Positions 9,506 to 17,432 of a DNA stretch of 64,000 nucleotides are shown here, piece after piece. The stretch spans positions 558,001-622,000 of the forward strand of contig NZ_CP133888.1 of assembly GCF_041228405.1 (NCBI RefSeq), in the 5' to 3' direction. Under the pieces are notes generated by a model, which did no database searches, had not been told where the DNA came from, and saw nothing but the letters and a program-made list of their open reading frames with translations. The position numbers and the translations under genes were made by a program. This DNA comes from Salinilacustrithrix flava. GTDB lineage: Bacteria > Actinomycetota > Acidimicrobiia > Acidimicrobiales > Salinilacustritrichaceae. Each line of letters starts with the position of its first letter. Within the stretch, counting starts at the first letter, position 1.

Positions 9506-10038
9506 CCCTCCGCCGCACGGGCGCCGTCACCGCGTCCGCGGCCCTGCTCCTCGGTGGGTGCGCGCTGGCCACCGGCGGCGCGGCTCCCCGCTGCGAGCCC
9601 GGCATGCGGCTCGCGACGCTGGCCCAGTCCGTCCCCGGCGCCGCCTACGTGCCCTGCATCAGCGACCTGCCGCCGGGGTGGACGTTCGAGGGCCTCGAGG
9701 TCGACGACGATGGCGCCACCATCACGCTGGAGTCCGATCGTGCCGACCGGGAGGTCCGCGTCGCGCTCGCTGCATCGTGCGACGTCGAGGACGCGACACC
9801 GATCACGCCGAGCGACGAGGGCGTGCGCACGTACCACCGGGTGGATTCCATCGACCCGCGCTACGCCGGCCAGCTGCTCGACGTGTTCCCCGGGGGCTGC
9901 GTCACCGTCGACTACGACTTCGAACGAGGACGCCACGTCGCCCTCGTCACCGAGCTGCAGGCGGCCGTCAGCCTGTTCGCCCGCCTGGAGCTGCGTCAGG
10001 CGCTGGACGCTGACCTGGACGTCCGGCTGGACCCCTGA
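9502..10038 (+). CDS. hypothetical lipoprotein
   Basis: A 178-residue predicted lipoprotein: signal peptide of about 20 residues ending in the lipobox LLGGC, then a small secreted domain with four further cysteines. I do not recognise the family. The GTG overlaps the stop of the PAP2-kinase fusion gene (GTGA), so the two are translationally coupled and the lipoprotein probably acts on the outer face next to that membrane protein. Its 3' end overlaps the convergent PAP2 phosphatase gene by 71 bases. Confidence 0.75.
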   Translation: MTLRRTGAVTASAALLLGGCALATGGAAPRCEPGMRLATLAQSVPGAAYVPCISDLPPGWTFEGLEVDDDGATITLESDRADREVRVALAASCDVEDATPITPSDEGVRTYHRVDSIDPRYAGQLLDVFPGGCVTVDYDFERGRHVALVTELQAAVSLFARLELRQALDADLDVRLDP

Positions 10039-10609
10039 TCGCGCGGACGGACCGCTCGGTGGCGAGCCCGAGCGCTGCGCCCCCGGCGACGTCGAGCGGC
10101 AGGTGGGCACCGACGTAGATGCGGGCCGCGGCCACGACGCCCGCCGCCGACCACACCGGCACCCGCCAGCGCCAGGGGACCTGGGCGGTGGCCGCCGACG
10201 CCATGGCCACCGCGACCGCCGCATGACCGGAGGGGTAGCCGAGCCCGGTCTGGGCCCGACCGAGGATGCGGGCTGCGTCCACCACGGAGGAGGGGCGGCC
10301 GCGCTGGGCAAGGGGCTTGACCAGCTTCGAGCCGGTCCAGGCCAGCGAACCGACCAGGGCCAGCCGGCGACCGAGCTCGGCGCGTCCCGACGCCGCGGTG
10401 GCGCCGCCGATCCCGAGCGCGCCGCCCAGGCTGCCGGCCTGCATGACCAGCCATGCCGGGACCAGCCACCGTTCGCTGATCCCGTTCACCCCCGAGAACC
10501 AGCGGGCCTCGGCGGCACGGAGCTCACCCCGCCTCGCCTCCCACGCGCCGATGCCGACCGCGCTGGCGGCCAGAGCGGCAACGGTGAGGTCGACGGGTCG
10601 CTGCTCCAT
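9968..10609 (-). CDS. PAP2-family phosphatase
   Basis: Integral membrane phosphatase of the PAP2 superfamily, likely acting on a lipid phosphate such as undecaprenyl pyrophosphate or phosphatidic acid. All three catalytic motifs are intact: KLVKPLAQRGRP, YPSGHA and ARIYVGAHLPLD. This contrasts with the degenerate PAP2 domain encoded just downstream on the other strand. The ATG has a GAGG Shine-Dalgarno and starts 8 bases after the P-type ATPase stop, so the two are probably one transcript. Which lipid it uses cannot be told. Confidence 0.9.
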   Translation of the reverse strand: MEQRPVDLTVAALAASAVGIGAWEARRGELRAAEARWFSGVNGISERWLVPAWLVMQAGSLGGALGIGGATAASGRAELGRRLALVGSLAWTGSKLVKPLAQRGRPSSVVDAARILGRAQTGLGYPSGHAAVAVAMASAATAQVPWRWRVPVWSAAGVVAAARIYVGAHLPLDVAGGAALGLATERSVRAIRGPAGRPGQRPAPDAAPGGRTG

Positions 10610-10616
10610 CCTGACC

Positions 10617-13367
10617 TCAGGTGGCGGGCTCGCCGGTGCGGCTGCGCCGCCAGATCTTGCGCAGCTCCTCGGTGAGCAGCACGGTGGAGGCGACGCCGAG
10701 GCACACCAGCCACTGCATGGCCGAGATCGACGTGGTGTCGAACAGCTCCTGCATCGGGCCGACGTGGGTCACGCCGATCTGGAGCGCGATGACGGCGGCC
10801 AGCGCGATCCAGAGCTTGCTGTTCCGGAACGTGGCCCGACGGAAGACCGTCTGCTGATCGCTGCGCACGTTCAAGATGTTGAAGAACTGGTACAGGACGA
10901 AGGTGTTGAACGCCATCGTCCCGGCCACCGTGGCCTCGCCTGCGATCGGTTCGGGGCCGGGAGCGAAGGCGAGCACGGCCAGGGTGCCGGCGGCCATGAC
11001 GACGGCCGCCTGGCCGATGGCCGTCCACCGAGGACGGGTGAGGATGGGTTCCCCGGGCGGTCGAGGATCTCGCCCCATCACCCGCTCGTCGACCGGATCG
11101 AGGCCGAGGGCCATGGCCGGGGGACCGTCCATGATGATGTTCACCCAGAGGATGGCGATGGCGGTGAACGGCTGTCCGCTGGCGATGCCGAAGATCGACG
11201 CGGCGAGGAAGATGGTGGCGAAGCCGAGCGTGGTGCTCAGCTGGAACCGCACGAACTTGACGATGTTGTCGTAGATCGTGCGGCCGCGGCGGACGGCCTC
11301 GATGATGGTGGCGAAGTTGTCGTCGGCCAGGACCATGGTGGCCGCCTCCTTCGTCACCTCCGTCCCGGTGATGCCCATGGCGATGCCCATGTCGGCTCGA
11401 CGCAGGGCCGGTGCGTCGTTCACGCCATCGCCGGTCATGGCCACGACGTGGCCTCGCTTCTGCAGGGCGGAGACGAGGCGCAGCTTGTGCTCCGGCGAGA
11501 CCCGGGCGAAGACGGAGATGTCGTCGACCCGCTCCGCGAGCTCCTCGTCGCTCATCGCGTCGAGGTCCCGGCCGGTGACGGCCACGACGTGGTCGCCCCC
11601 GCCGAGGTTCAGCTGCTCGCCGATCGCACTCGCCGTGCTGGCGTGGTCGCCGGTGATCATCTTCACGCTGATGCCGGCGCCGCCGGCCTCCTCGATGGCC
11701 GCTCTCGCCTCCTCGCGGGGCGGGTCGACGATGCCGATCAGGGCGAGGAACGTCAGGTCGGTGACCGCGTCGAGGTCACCGTCTCCGTTCCACTCGTCCC
11801 GGGAGATGGCGCGACGAGCGACCGCGAGGACCCGCATCCCCGAGCCGGCCAGGCGGGCGTTGTGCTCCTCGAGCTCCTCGCGGAGCTCCTCGACGGGAAC
11901 GATCGTGCCGTCGTAGCCGAGCACGGTGGTGGACCGGTCGAGGATGGCGTCGGGTGCACCCTTGGCGTACATGCGCAGCCCGGACTCGCTCTCGTGCAGC
12001 GTGGCCATGAGCTTGTGGGCCGAGTCGAACGGCACCTCGCCCACCCGGGGGCGCTCGGCCCGCCGGGTCGCCGGGTCGACCCCACCCTTGCCGGCCAGCA
12101 CCACCAGCGCGCCCTCGGTGGGGTCGCCCACCAGGCGCCACACGCCCTCCTCGTCGTCGAAGCGGACCGTGGCGTCGCTGCACAGCGCCATGGGCTCGAG
12201 CACCTCGTCGAGGTCGATCGGCACGTCGTCGAGACCGTGGATCTCACCCTCGGGGGCGTAGCCGTTGCCGCTGATGGCCAGCCGGCGGCCGGTCACGACG
12301 ATCTCCTCGGCGGTCATCTGGTTGAGGGTGAGCGTGCCCGTCTTGTCGCTGCAGATGACCGTGGTGGACCCGAGCGTCTCGACGCTGGCGAGGCGCTTCA
12401 CGATGGCGTTCTCCCGCGCCATCTTCGACACGCCGATGGCGAGGGTCACGGCGGTGACCGCCGGCAGGCCTTCGGGGATCGAGGCGACCGCCAGGGCGAC
12501 GGCGGTGAGGAGGAGGTCGGAGATGTCCTCGCCGCGGATCAGCCCGATGAGGAAGACCAGCCCGACGATGACGCCGGCCAGCTTCGCAAGGCTGTGGGCC
12601 AGCTGGTCGAGCTGGCGCTGCAGCGGCGTCTTCTCCGGAGCCGCTTCGCGGAGGAGCCCGGCGATTCGGCCGATCTCGGTGCCCATGCCGGTCGTGGTGA
12701 CCACGAGCTCGCCCCGACCTCGGGTGACGGTGGTCTGCATGTGGACCATCGACGTGCGGTCGGCGACGGGCAGGTCGTCACCTGCCGCCGGCTCGGGCGT
12801 CTTGGTGACCGGGAGGCTCTCGCCGGTGAGCGCGGCCTCCTCGACCTCCAGCTGCACCGCCTCGATGACGCGACCGTCTGCCGGGATGCGATCGCCCGCC
12901 TCGACGGCGACGACGTCGCCCGGCACGAGCTCGGCCGCCGGGACCGTGCGCATGGTGCCCTCGCGGCGCACGCGCACCTCGAGCACCAGCATGCGGCGGA
13001 GCGCATCCAGCGAGGCCTCGGCCCGGTTCTCCTGGACGAACCCGATGACGGCGTTCAGCAGCACGACGACGAGCACCACGATGGGTGTCTTCAGCTCGCC
13101 GGACACCACGAAGCTGACGACCGCAGCCGCCAGCAGGATCAGGATCAGCAGGTCCTTGAACTGGCGGGCGAATCGCTTCCACGACGGGTCGCGCGGCGCC
13201 TCGTCGAGCTCGTTGGTGCCGTGCTCCTCACGCCGGCGGACGACCTCGTCGGAGGACAGGCCCGTGCGGGGATCCACCGCGAAGGCCTCGAGCACCTCGT
13301 CGACGGTGCGATCGTGGAACGTCGCTGCGACCTCGCGGGTCGTGGCGGTTGCTGGCGTGGTGGACAA
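10617..13367 (-). CDS. cation-transporting P-type ATPase, calcium-pump type
   Basis: P2-type ATPase of about 916 residues. Visible in order: N-terminal cation-ATPase domain, LTGES actuator motif, helix 4 IPEGLPA near residue 296 as in Ca2+ pumps, phosphorylated Asp in DKTGTLT near 340, KGAPD of the nucleotide domain, TGDH, TGDGVNDAPALRRAD hinge, then the C-terminal helices. Likely exports Ca2+ or a similar divalent cation. No ATG or GTG fits the family N terminus; I place the start at TTG 13367, which has CGAGGTG about 9 bases upstream. The frame continues far upstream over unrelated sequence. A PAP2 phosphatase gene follows in the same operon. Confidence 0.88.
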   Translation of the reverse strand: MSTTPATATTREVAATFHDRTVDEVLEAFAVDPRTGLSSDEVVRRREEHGTNELDEAPRDPSWKRFARQFKDLLILILLAAAVVSFVVSGELKTPIVVLVVVLLNAVIGFVQENRAEASLDALRRMLVLEVRVRREGTMRTVPAAELVPGDVVAVEAGDRIPADGRVIEAVQLEVEEAALTGESLPVTKTPEPAAGDDLPVADRTSMVHMQTTVTRGRGELVVTTTGMGTEIGRIAGLLREAAPEKTPLQRQLDQLAHSLAKLAGVIVGLVFLIGLIRGEDISDLLLTAVALAVASIPEGLPAVTAVTLAIGVSKMARENAIVKRLASVETLGSTTVICSDKTGTLTLNQMTAEEIVVTGRRLAISGNGYAPEGEIHGLDDVPIDLDEVLEPMALCSDATVRFDDEEGVWRLVGDPTEGALVVLAGKGGVDPATRRAERPRVGEVPFDSAHKLMATLHESESGLRMYAKGAPDAILDRSTTVLGYDGTIVPVEELREELEEHNARLAGSGMRVLAVARRAISRDEWNGDGDLDAVTDLTFLALIGIVDPPREEARAAIEEAGGAGISVKMITGDHASTASAIGEQLNLGGGDHVVAVTGRDLDAMSDEELAERVDDISVFARVSPEHKLRLVSALQKRGHVVAMTGDGVNDAPALRRADMGIAMGITGTEVTKEAATMVLADDNFATIIEAVRRGRTIYDNIVKFVRFQLSTTLGFATIFLAASIFGIASGQPFTAIAILWVNIIMDGPPAMALGLDPVDERVMGRDPRPPGEPILTRPRWTAIGQAAVVMAAGTLAVLAFAPGPEPIAGEATVAGTMAFNTFVLYQFFNILNVRSDQQTVFRRATFRNSKLWIALAAVIALQIGVTHVGPMQELFDTTSISAMQWLVCLGVASTVLLTEELRKIWRRSRTGEPAT

Positions 13368-13495
13368 CGGGATTGCACCTCGGAATTCGACGACGGGCCG
13401 TGCTCCGAAGGTCTCTCCCACCCACGACGTGGGCCGATGTCCCGGGCCGGAGCCGTAGTGACGAGACAGCGATGGTGCACCGCACCGGGGGGATA

Positions 13496-13514
13496 CTCCC
13501 CTTCGACGGGGGAG
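13496..13514 (-). terminator. hairpin after the SRPBCC gene
   Basis: CTCCCC and GGGGAG pair across a 7-base loop, beginning 8 bases after the stop of the minus-strand SRPBCC gene. GC-rich, without a clear T-run. It separates that operon from the ATPase gene. Confidence 0.45.
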
Positions 13515-13521
13515 CCTACCG

Positions 13522-13995
13522 CTACCCGGGCCCGATCTCCCCTCGATCGCGTTCCGCGAACTGGCGGAACGCCCGGTCCACGACCCGGTCGTGCAGGCGC
13601 CGCGAGACGCCGGGGACCACGCGGTTGACCCCCCGGAGGAGCCGGTGCCGGGGAGCGAGATCCGAGCGCAGCCGGATCTCGGCACCGTCGGGGCCCGGCG
13701 CCAGCGTGACCGTTGCGGTGCCCTCGATGTCACCGGCCAGCGTCGCATCCACCTGCCGCGGCGGCTCGACGCGGTCGATGTGGAGCGTGAACTGCAGGGA
13801 CCACGGCATCGGCACCCGGATGCGGGCCGCCCAGCACTCGCCGGCTGCAAGCCGGCGACCGTCGAACCGCCGGAGCCAGGGCCACCACCGCTGGTACTCG
13901 TCCACGCCGGCGAGCGCGCCCCACGCCTGCTCGAGCGGCTCATCGAGCAGATAGGTGCGGTCCGTGCGCAGCCGGCCGCCGTCGTGGTGGCTCAC
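13522..13995 (-). CDS. SRPBCC-family protein
   Basis: A 157-residue START/polyketide-cyclase-like protein. The N terminus has the typical aromatic-rich opening (LDEPLEQAWGALAGVDEY then WWPW), followed by alternating strands and a C-terminal helix, the fold that forms a hydrophobic ligand cavity. No ligand can be assigned. The GTG at 13995 lies 5 bases after the stop of the MgtE-like gene, so it is the second gene of that operon; the long open frame upstream is a shadow of mgtE. Confidence 0.82.
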   Translation of the reverse strand: MSHHDGGRLRTDRTYLLDEPLEQAWGALAGVDEYQRWWPWLRRFDGRRLAAGECWAARIRVPMPWSLQFTLHIDRVEPPRQVDATLAGDIEGTATVTLAPGPDGAEIRLRSDLAPRHRLLRGVNRVVPGVSRRLHDRVVDRAFRQFAERDRGEIGPG

Positions 13996-14000
13996 GGTGG

Positions 14001-15266
14001 TCAGAGCCCGAAGACCATGCGGGCGTAGGCGAAGTACACCAGCAGCCCGGTCGCATCGACGAGGGTGGTGATGAACGGTGCGCTCACCACTGCCGGGTCC
14101 CCGCCGACGCGACCCACGACCAACGGCAGCACCGATCCCGCGGACGTACCGATCACGCACACGGTCACCAGCGTGAGGCACACGACCGCTGCGAGCTTGG
14201 GCTCGTAGGCGAGGGCGATCGGGAGGGCGGCGAGCACCGCCAGGAGCCCGCCGAGCATCACCCCGACGCTGGCCTCGCGCCACACCACCCTGGGCAGGTC
14301 GCGGATGCGGAGGTCGTCGACGGCCATCGCCCGCACGACGGTCGTCGCCGCCTGCGCCCCGATGTTGCCGCCCGTGCCGAGGAGCAGGGGGATGAAGAGC
14401 GCGAGCGCCACGACCTCCTCGAGCTCCCCTTCGAAGTGATCGAGGACCTGCACGGTGAGGACACCGGCGGATGCAGCCACCACGAGCCACACCGCTCGGC
14501 TCCGGACCAGCCGCAGGAGCGAAGCGGTGAGATAGGGACGGCGGAGCGGGTCGACACCAGAGGTCTTGGCGGCGTCCTCGGCCTCCTCGAGCCCCAGGAC
14601 CTCCATGGCGTCGTCGATGGTGACCACACCCAGCAAGGCGCCCTCGGCGTCCAGCACCGGTACGGCCAGCGCCTCGGTGCTGAGCACCCGCCTCGCTGCG
14701 ACCTCCTGGTCGTCGTCGGGCGACAGGGCATCGGCGCGGACGTCTTGGCTGTGGGCACCGACGTGGTCGTCGTCCTCGGCGCTGAGCAGGTCTCGCAGCT
14801 CGACCATCCCCACGAACATCCCCGCGTCGGTCACGGGCAACCGGTAGACGGTGTCCACCTCGGGCTCGCACCGGCGGACGCGGTCGAGGGCGGCTGCGAC
14901 GCGGTCGGAGGCGGAGAGCTCCAGCATGCGCTGCGTCATCATGCGCCCCACGCTCTCCGGCGGGTACTGCAGGAGCCGCCGGGTCTCGGCCGCCTCCGCC
15001 GCCGGGAGCTCGTCGACCCATGACTCGGCCGTCGCCGAGTCGGTGAGCATGCGCGCTCGCTCGTCCGGCGGCATCAGCGCCAGCAGCTGCGGCCGCCGCT
15101 GCGATCCGACCCGGTCGAGCAGGAGCGCCTGGTGACCGGATTCGAGCCGGCGCAGCGCCTCCGCCGCATCCGTCGGCGGTGCCGCCCGCAGGAGCTCTGC
15201 CCCGTCGTCGAGGTTGCGCTGGACCAGCTGGGCGTGGAGCTGCTCGGTGGCAGTCGAGGATCGCAT
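14001..15266 (-). CDS. mgtE: MgtE-like magnesium transporter
   Basis: Channel-type Mg2+ (or Co2+) transporter of about 421 residues. An N-terminal superhelical MgtE_N domain spans about 1-130, with PPESVGRMMT leading into a pair of CBS domains (about 130-250). Five membrane helices from about 280 include the family segment LLLGTGGNIGAQAATTVVRA and a conserved acidic residue in the last helices (FITTLVDATG). I chose ATG 15266, which has GATCAT 7 bases upstream; ATG 15275 three codons earlier is equally possible. The SRPBCC gene follows after 5 bases. Confidence 0.93.
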   Translation of the reverse strand: MRSSTATEQLHAQLVQRNLDDGAELLRAAPPTDAAEALRRLESGHQALLLDRVGSQRRPQLLALMPPDERARMLTDSATAESWVDELPAAEAAETRRLLQYPPESVGRMMTQRMLELSASDRVAAALDRVRRCEPEVDTVYRLPVTDAGMFVGMVELRDLLSAEDDDHVGAHSQDVRADALSPDDDQEVAARRVLSTEALAVPVLDAEGALLGVVTIDDAMEVLGLEEAEDAAKTSGVDPLRRPYLTASLLRLVRSRAVWLVVAASAGVLTVQVLDHFEGELEEVVALALFIPLLLGTGGNIGAQAATTVVRAMAVDDLRIRDLPRVVWREASVGVMLGGLLAVLAALPIALAYEPKLAAVVCLTLVTVCVIGTSAGSVLPLVVGRVGGDPAVVSAPFITTLVDATGLLVYFAYARMVFGL

Positions 15267-15322
15267 GGCCGTCATGATCCGAGGTCGTACCCCACCGGTG
15301 CGGTCCCGATGACGGAACCGCC

Positions 15323-15757
15323 TCAGCCGTCGAGCTTGCGGCGGTAGACGTTGGTGTCCCGGACCTCGAAGCCCTCGCGCTGGTAGAGGCGGTTGGCGGC
15401 CTCGCGGGTGGGCCGGGACGTCAGGTCGACCGTGGTGCACCCGAGCTCCTCGGCTCGATCGACCATCGCCTGGGTGAGCGCACCGCCGACGCCGAGGCCA
15501 CGGGCCGCGTCGTCGACCACCACGTCCTCGATCCAGGCCCGCCGACCCGTGGGGATGCGGAACGTGACGAGGGTGGCGGTGCCGAGGATCGTGCCGTCGT
15601 CGTCCGTGGCGAGGAACAGGTCCGTGGCGGGCGACGTGACGATGTCCACGAGCTCGTCCGCGCTCGGCGGCGGGCTGGAGCTGGAGAGCTGGGGGATGAG
15701 CCGCTCGAACGCCGCGAGCAGCTCGTCGGTGACCTCGGCGACGATCTCGATGAACAC
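15323..15757 (-). CDS. GNAT-family N-acetyltransferase
   Basis: A 144-residue acetyltransferase. The acetyl-CoA binding loop (ARGLGVGGAL) follows a conserved strand ending VVDDAARG, and the C terminus has the usual NRLYQREGF motif. The acceptor is unknown. The GTG at 15757 stands 10 bases after the stop of the upstream histidine kinase, so it is the third gene of that operon; the 25 codons before it are Pro/Ser-rich out-of-operon read-through. Confidence 0.85.
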   Translation of the reverse strand: MFIEIVAEVTDELLAAFERLIPQLSSSSPPPSADELVDIVTSPATDLFLATDDDGTILGTATLVTFRIPTGRRAWIEDVVVDDAARGLGVGGALTQAMVDRAEELGCTTVDLTSRPTREAANRLYQREGFEVRDTNVYRRKLDG

Positions 15758-15767
15758 AGCGGCGAAA

Positions 15768-17432
15768 CTAGCGGGGGACCCCGGCGGCGGCGACGGGCAG
15801 GGTGAAGGCGAACGTCGCCCCTCCCTCCTCACCGGTCTCCACGCGGATGTCGCCGTCGTGGGCCTCGAGGATCTGGCGACTGATGTACAGGCCGAGGCCG
15901 GTGCCGCTGACGCTGGTGTCCCGGCCCCGAACGAACTTGTCGAAGACGCGGCCCTGGAGGTCGCTGGACAGGCCGGGGCCCTGGTCGGTGACGGCCACCG
16001 TGGCCCGGTCGCCGTCGCGCCGGAGCCGGACCACCACCGTGCCGTTGGTTGGGGACACCTTGGCGGCGTTGTCGAGCAGGTTGGTGAGCACCTGCTGGAT
16101 GCGGTCGACGTCGACCACCACCGGCACGTGCGGGGACTCCAGCTCGGCCTCGATGGTGAGGCGCGGGTACAGCGCGGAGGCGGCCTCGATGGCCACGGTG
16201 ACCTCCTCGGCCAGGTCGGCCTCGCCCATGGCGTAGGACATCCGACCCGACTCGACGGCCTGGGAGTCCAGCACGTCGCGGGTGAGCCCCTGCAGGCGCC
16301 GGGCGTTGCTGGCCGAGCGCCGCAGGGCGTTGAACCGCTCGGTGTCGGTCATGGCGTCCCAGTGGTCCATGGTGGTCTGGAGGAAGCCGAGCACGCCGGC
16401 CACCGGCGTCCGCAGCTCGTGGGACACGATGCTGATGAACTCCTCCTGGGTCTCGCTCAGGCGCTGCAGGCGCTCCTGCTCCTCCCGGGCGGCCTGCAGC
16501 CGGCGGGCCAGGGCGAGGAACGTGAGCACGCCGACCACGAGGAAGACGGCGACGATCACCAGCCCGACCTGCTGGAGCGGTCCGGCGAGGCCCTCGTCGA
16601 ACTCGTCGCTGTCCTGGGTGAACGCGATCCGCCACCCGGCTGCGGGGACGTCGGCGATGGCCTGCACCTCGCCCTCGCGCCGGTGGACGCCCGCCTCCAG
16701 GGTGAGCAGCTCCTCGTCGGGGATCCGCTGGGCCACCAGCGACGGGTTGCTCGCGGCGATGACCGCACCGGTCTGGTCGAAGACCACCAGCTCGCCGGTG
16801 TCGCCCCGGCCGAACTCCTGGATCTCGCGGTTGAACGAGCTGGTCACCGAGACCTCGGACTCGAACACGAAGGTGCCCCGGAGCTCGCCGGTCGCCGGAT
16901 CCCGGATGGCGAGCATGAACGCCGTGTTGGGCAGGTCGGACGTGGCGCCCGGGCCCATCGGCAGCGAACCACCCGGGAGCACGGGCTCCTCCTCCCGTCG
17001 CAGGGCGGGGAGGAGCTGCTCGACGCCCGGACGTTGCAGCGGTTCCCCCAGCGCGTCGTCGTCCACGCGGAAGCCCTGGGTCACCACGCCGGCGTCGTCG
17101 GTGAGGAAGAAGCCCGTGCGGAACTCCTCGGCGCGCTCCACGAGCCGCACGAGGTCCCCCAGCGCCTCCCGGTCGGCCTCGCTGCCGACCGCGAACTCGA
17201 ACTGGAAGTCGTCGGTGAGGTCGGTGAGCAGCGATGCGAACGTCGTCAGCTGGCTCTCGACCCGGGTGCTCTGGCTGCGGGCGTTCGCCTCGACCTCCGA
17301 GAGCACCGCCTCCTCGAGCGCCTCGCGACCGTTGTCGACCGCAGTCGTCAGCAGCACCAGGACGAGCACGCCGACGGCGGCCAGCACCAGGAACGCAGCT
17401 GCGGGCAGCAGCCGCTCACGTCGTCGCAGCAT
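15768..17432 (-). CDS. membrane sensor histidine kinase (second of pair)
   Basis: A 554-residue sensor kinase. One helix near residues 8-31, an extracytoplasmic region of about 220 residues resembling a Cache-type ligand domain (MLAIRDPATGELRGTFVFE region), and a second helix near 290-312. Then a HisKA domain with phospho-accepting His in SHELRTP near 336, and an HATPase domain with N box LTNLLDNAA, G1 DQGPGLS and G2 GTGLGL. The ATG at 17432 overlaps the end of the previous kinase gene by 17 bases, so translation is coupled. The cognate regulator is probably one of the two stand-alone receivers nearby. Confidence 0.9.
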   Translation of the reverse strand: MLRRRERLLPAAAFLVLAAVGVLVLVLLTTAVDNGREALEEAVLSEVEANARSQSTRVESQLTTFASLLTDLTDDFQFEFAVGSEADREALGDLVRLVERAEEFRTGFFLTDDAGVVTQGFRVDDDALGEPLQRPGVEQLLPALRREEEPVLPGGSLPMGPGATSDLPNTAFMLAIRDPATGELRGTFVFESEVSVTSSFNREIQEFGRGDTGELVVFDQTGAVIAASNPSLVAQRIPDEELLTLEAGVHRREGEVQAIADVPAAGWRIAFTQDSDEFDEGLAGPLQQVGLVIVAVFLVVGVLTFLALARRLQAAREEQERLQRLSETQEEFISIVSHELRTPVAGVLGFLQTTMDHWDAMTDTERFNALRRSASNARRLQGLTRDVLDSQAVESGRMSYAMGEADLAEEVTVAIEAASALYPRLTIEAELESPHVPVVVDVDRIQQVLTNLLDNAAKVSPTNGTVVVRLRRDGDRATVAVTDQGPGLSSDLQGRVFDKFVRGRDTSVSGTGLGLYISRQILEAHDGDIRVETGEEGGATFAFTLPVAAAGVPR

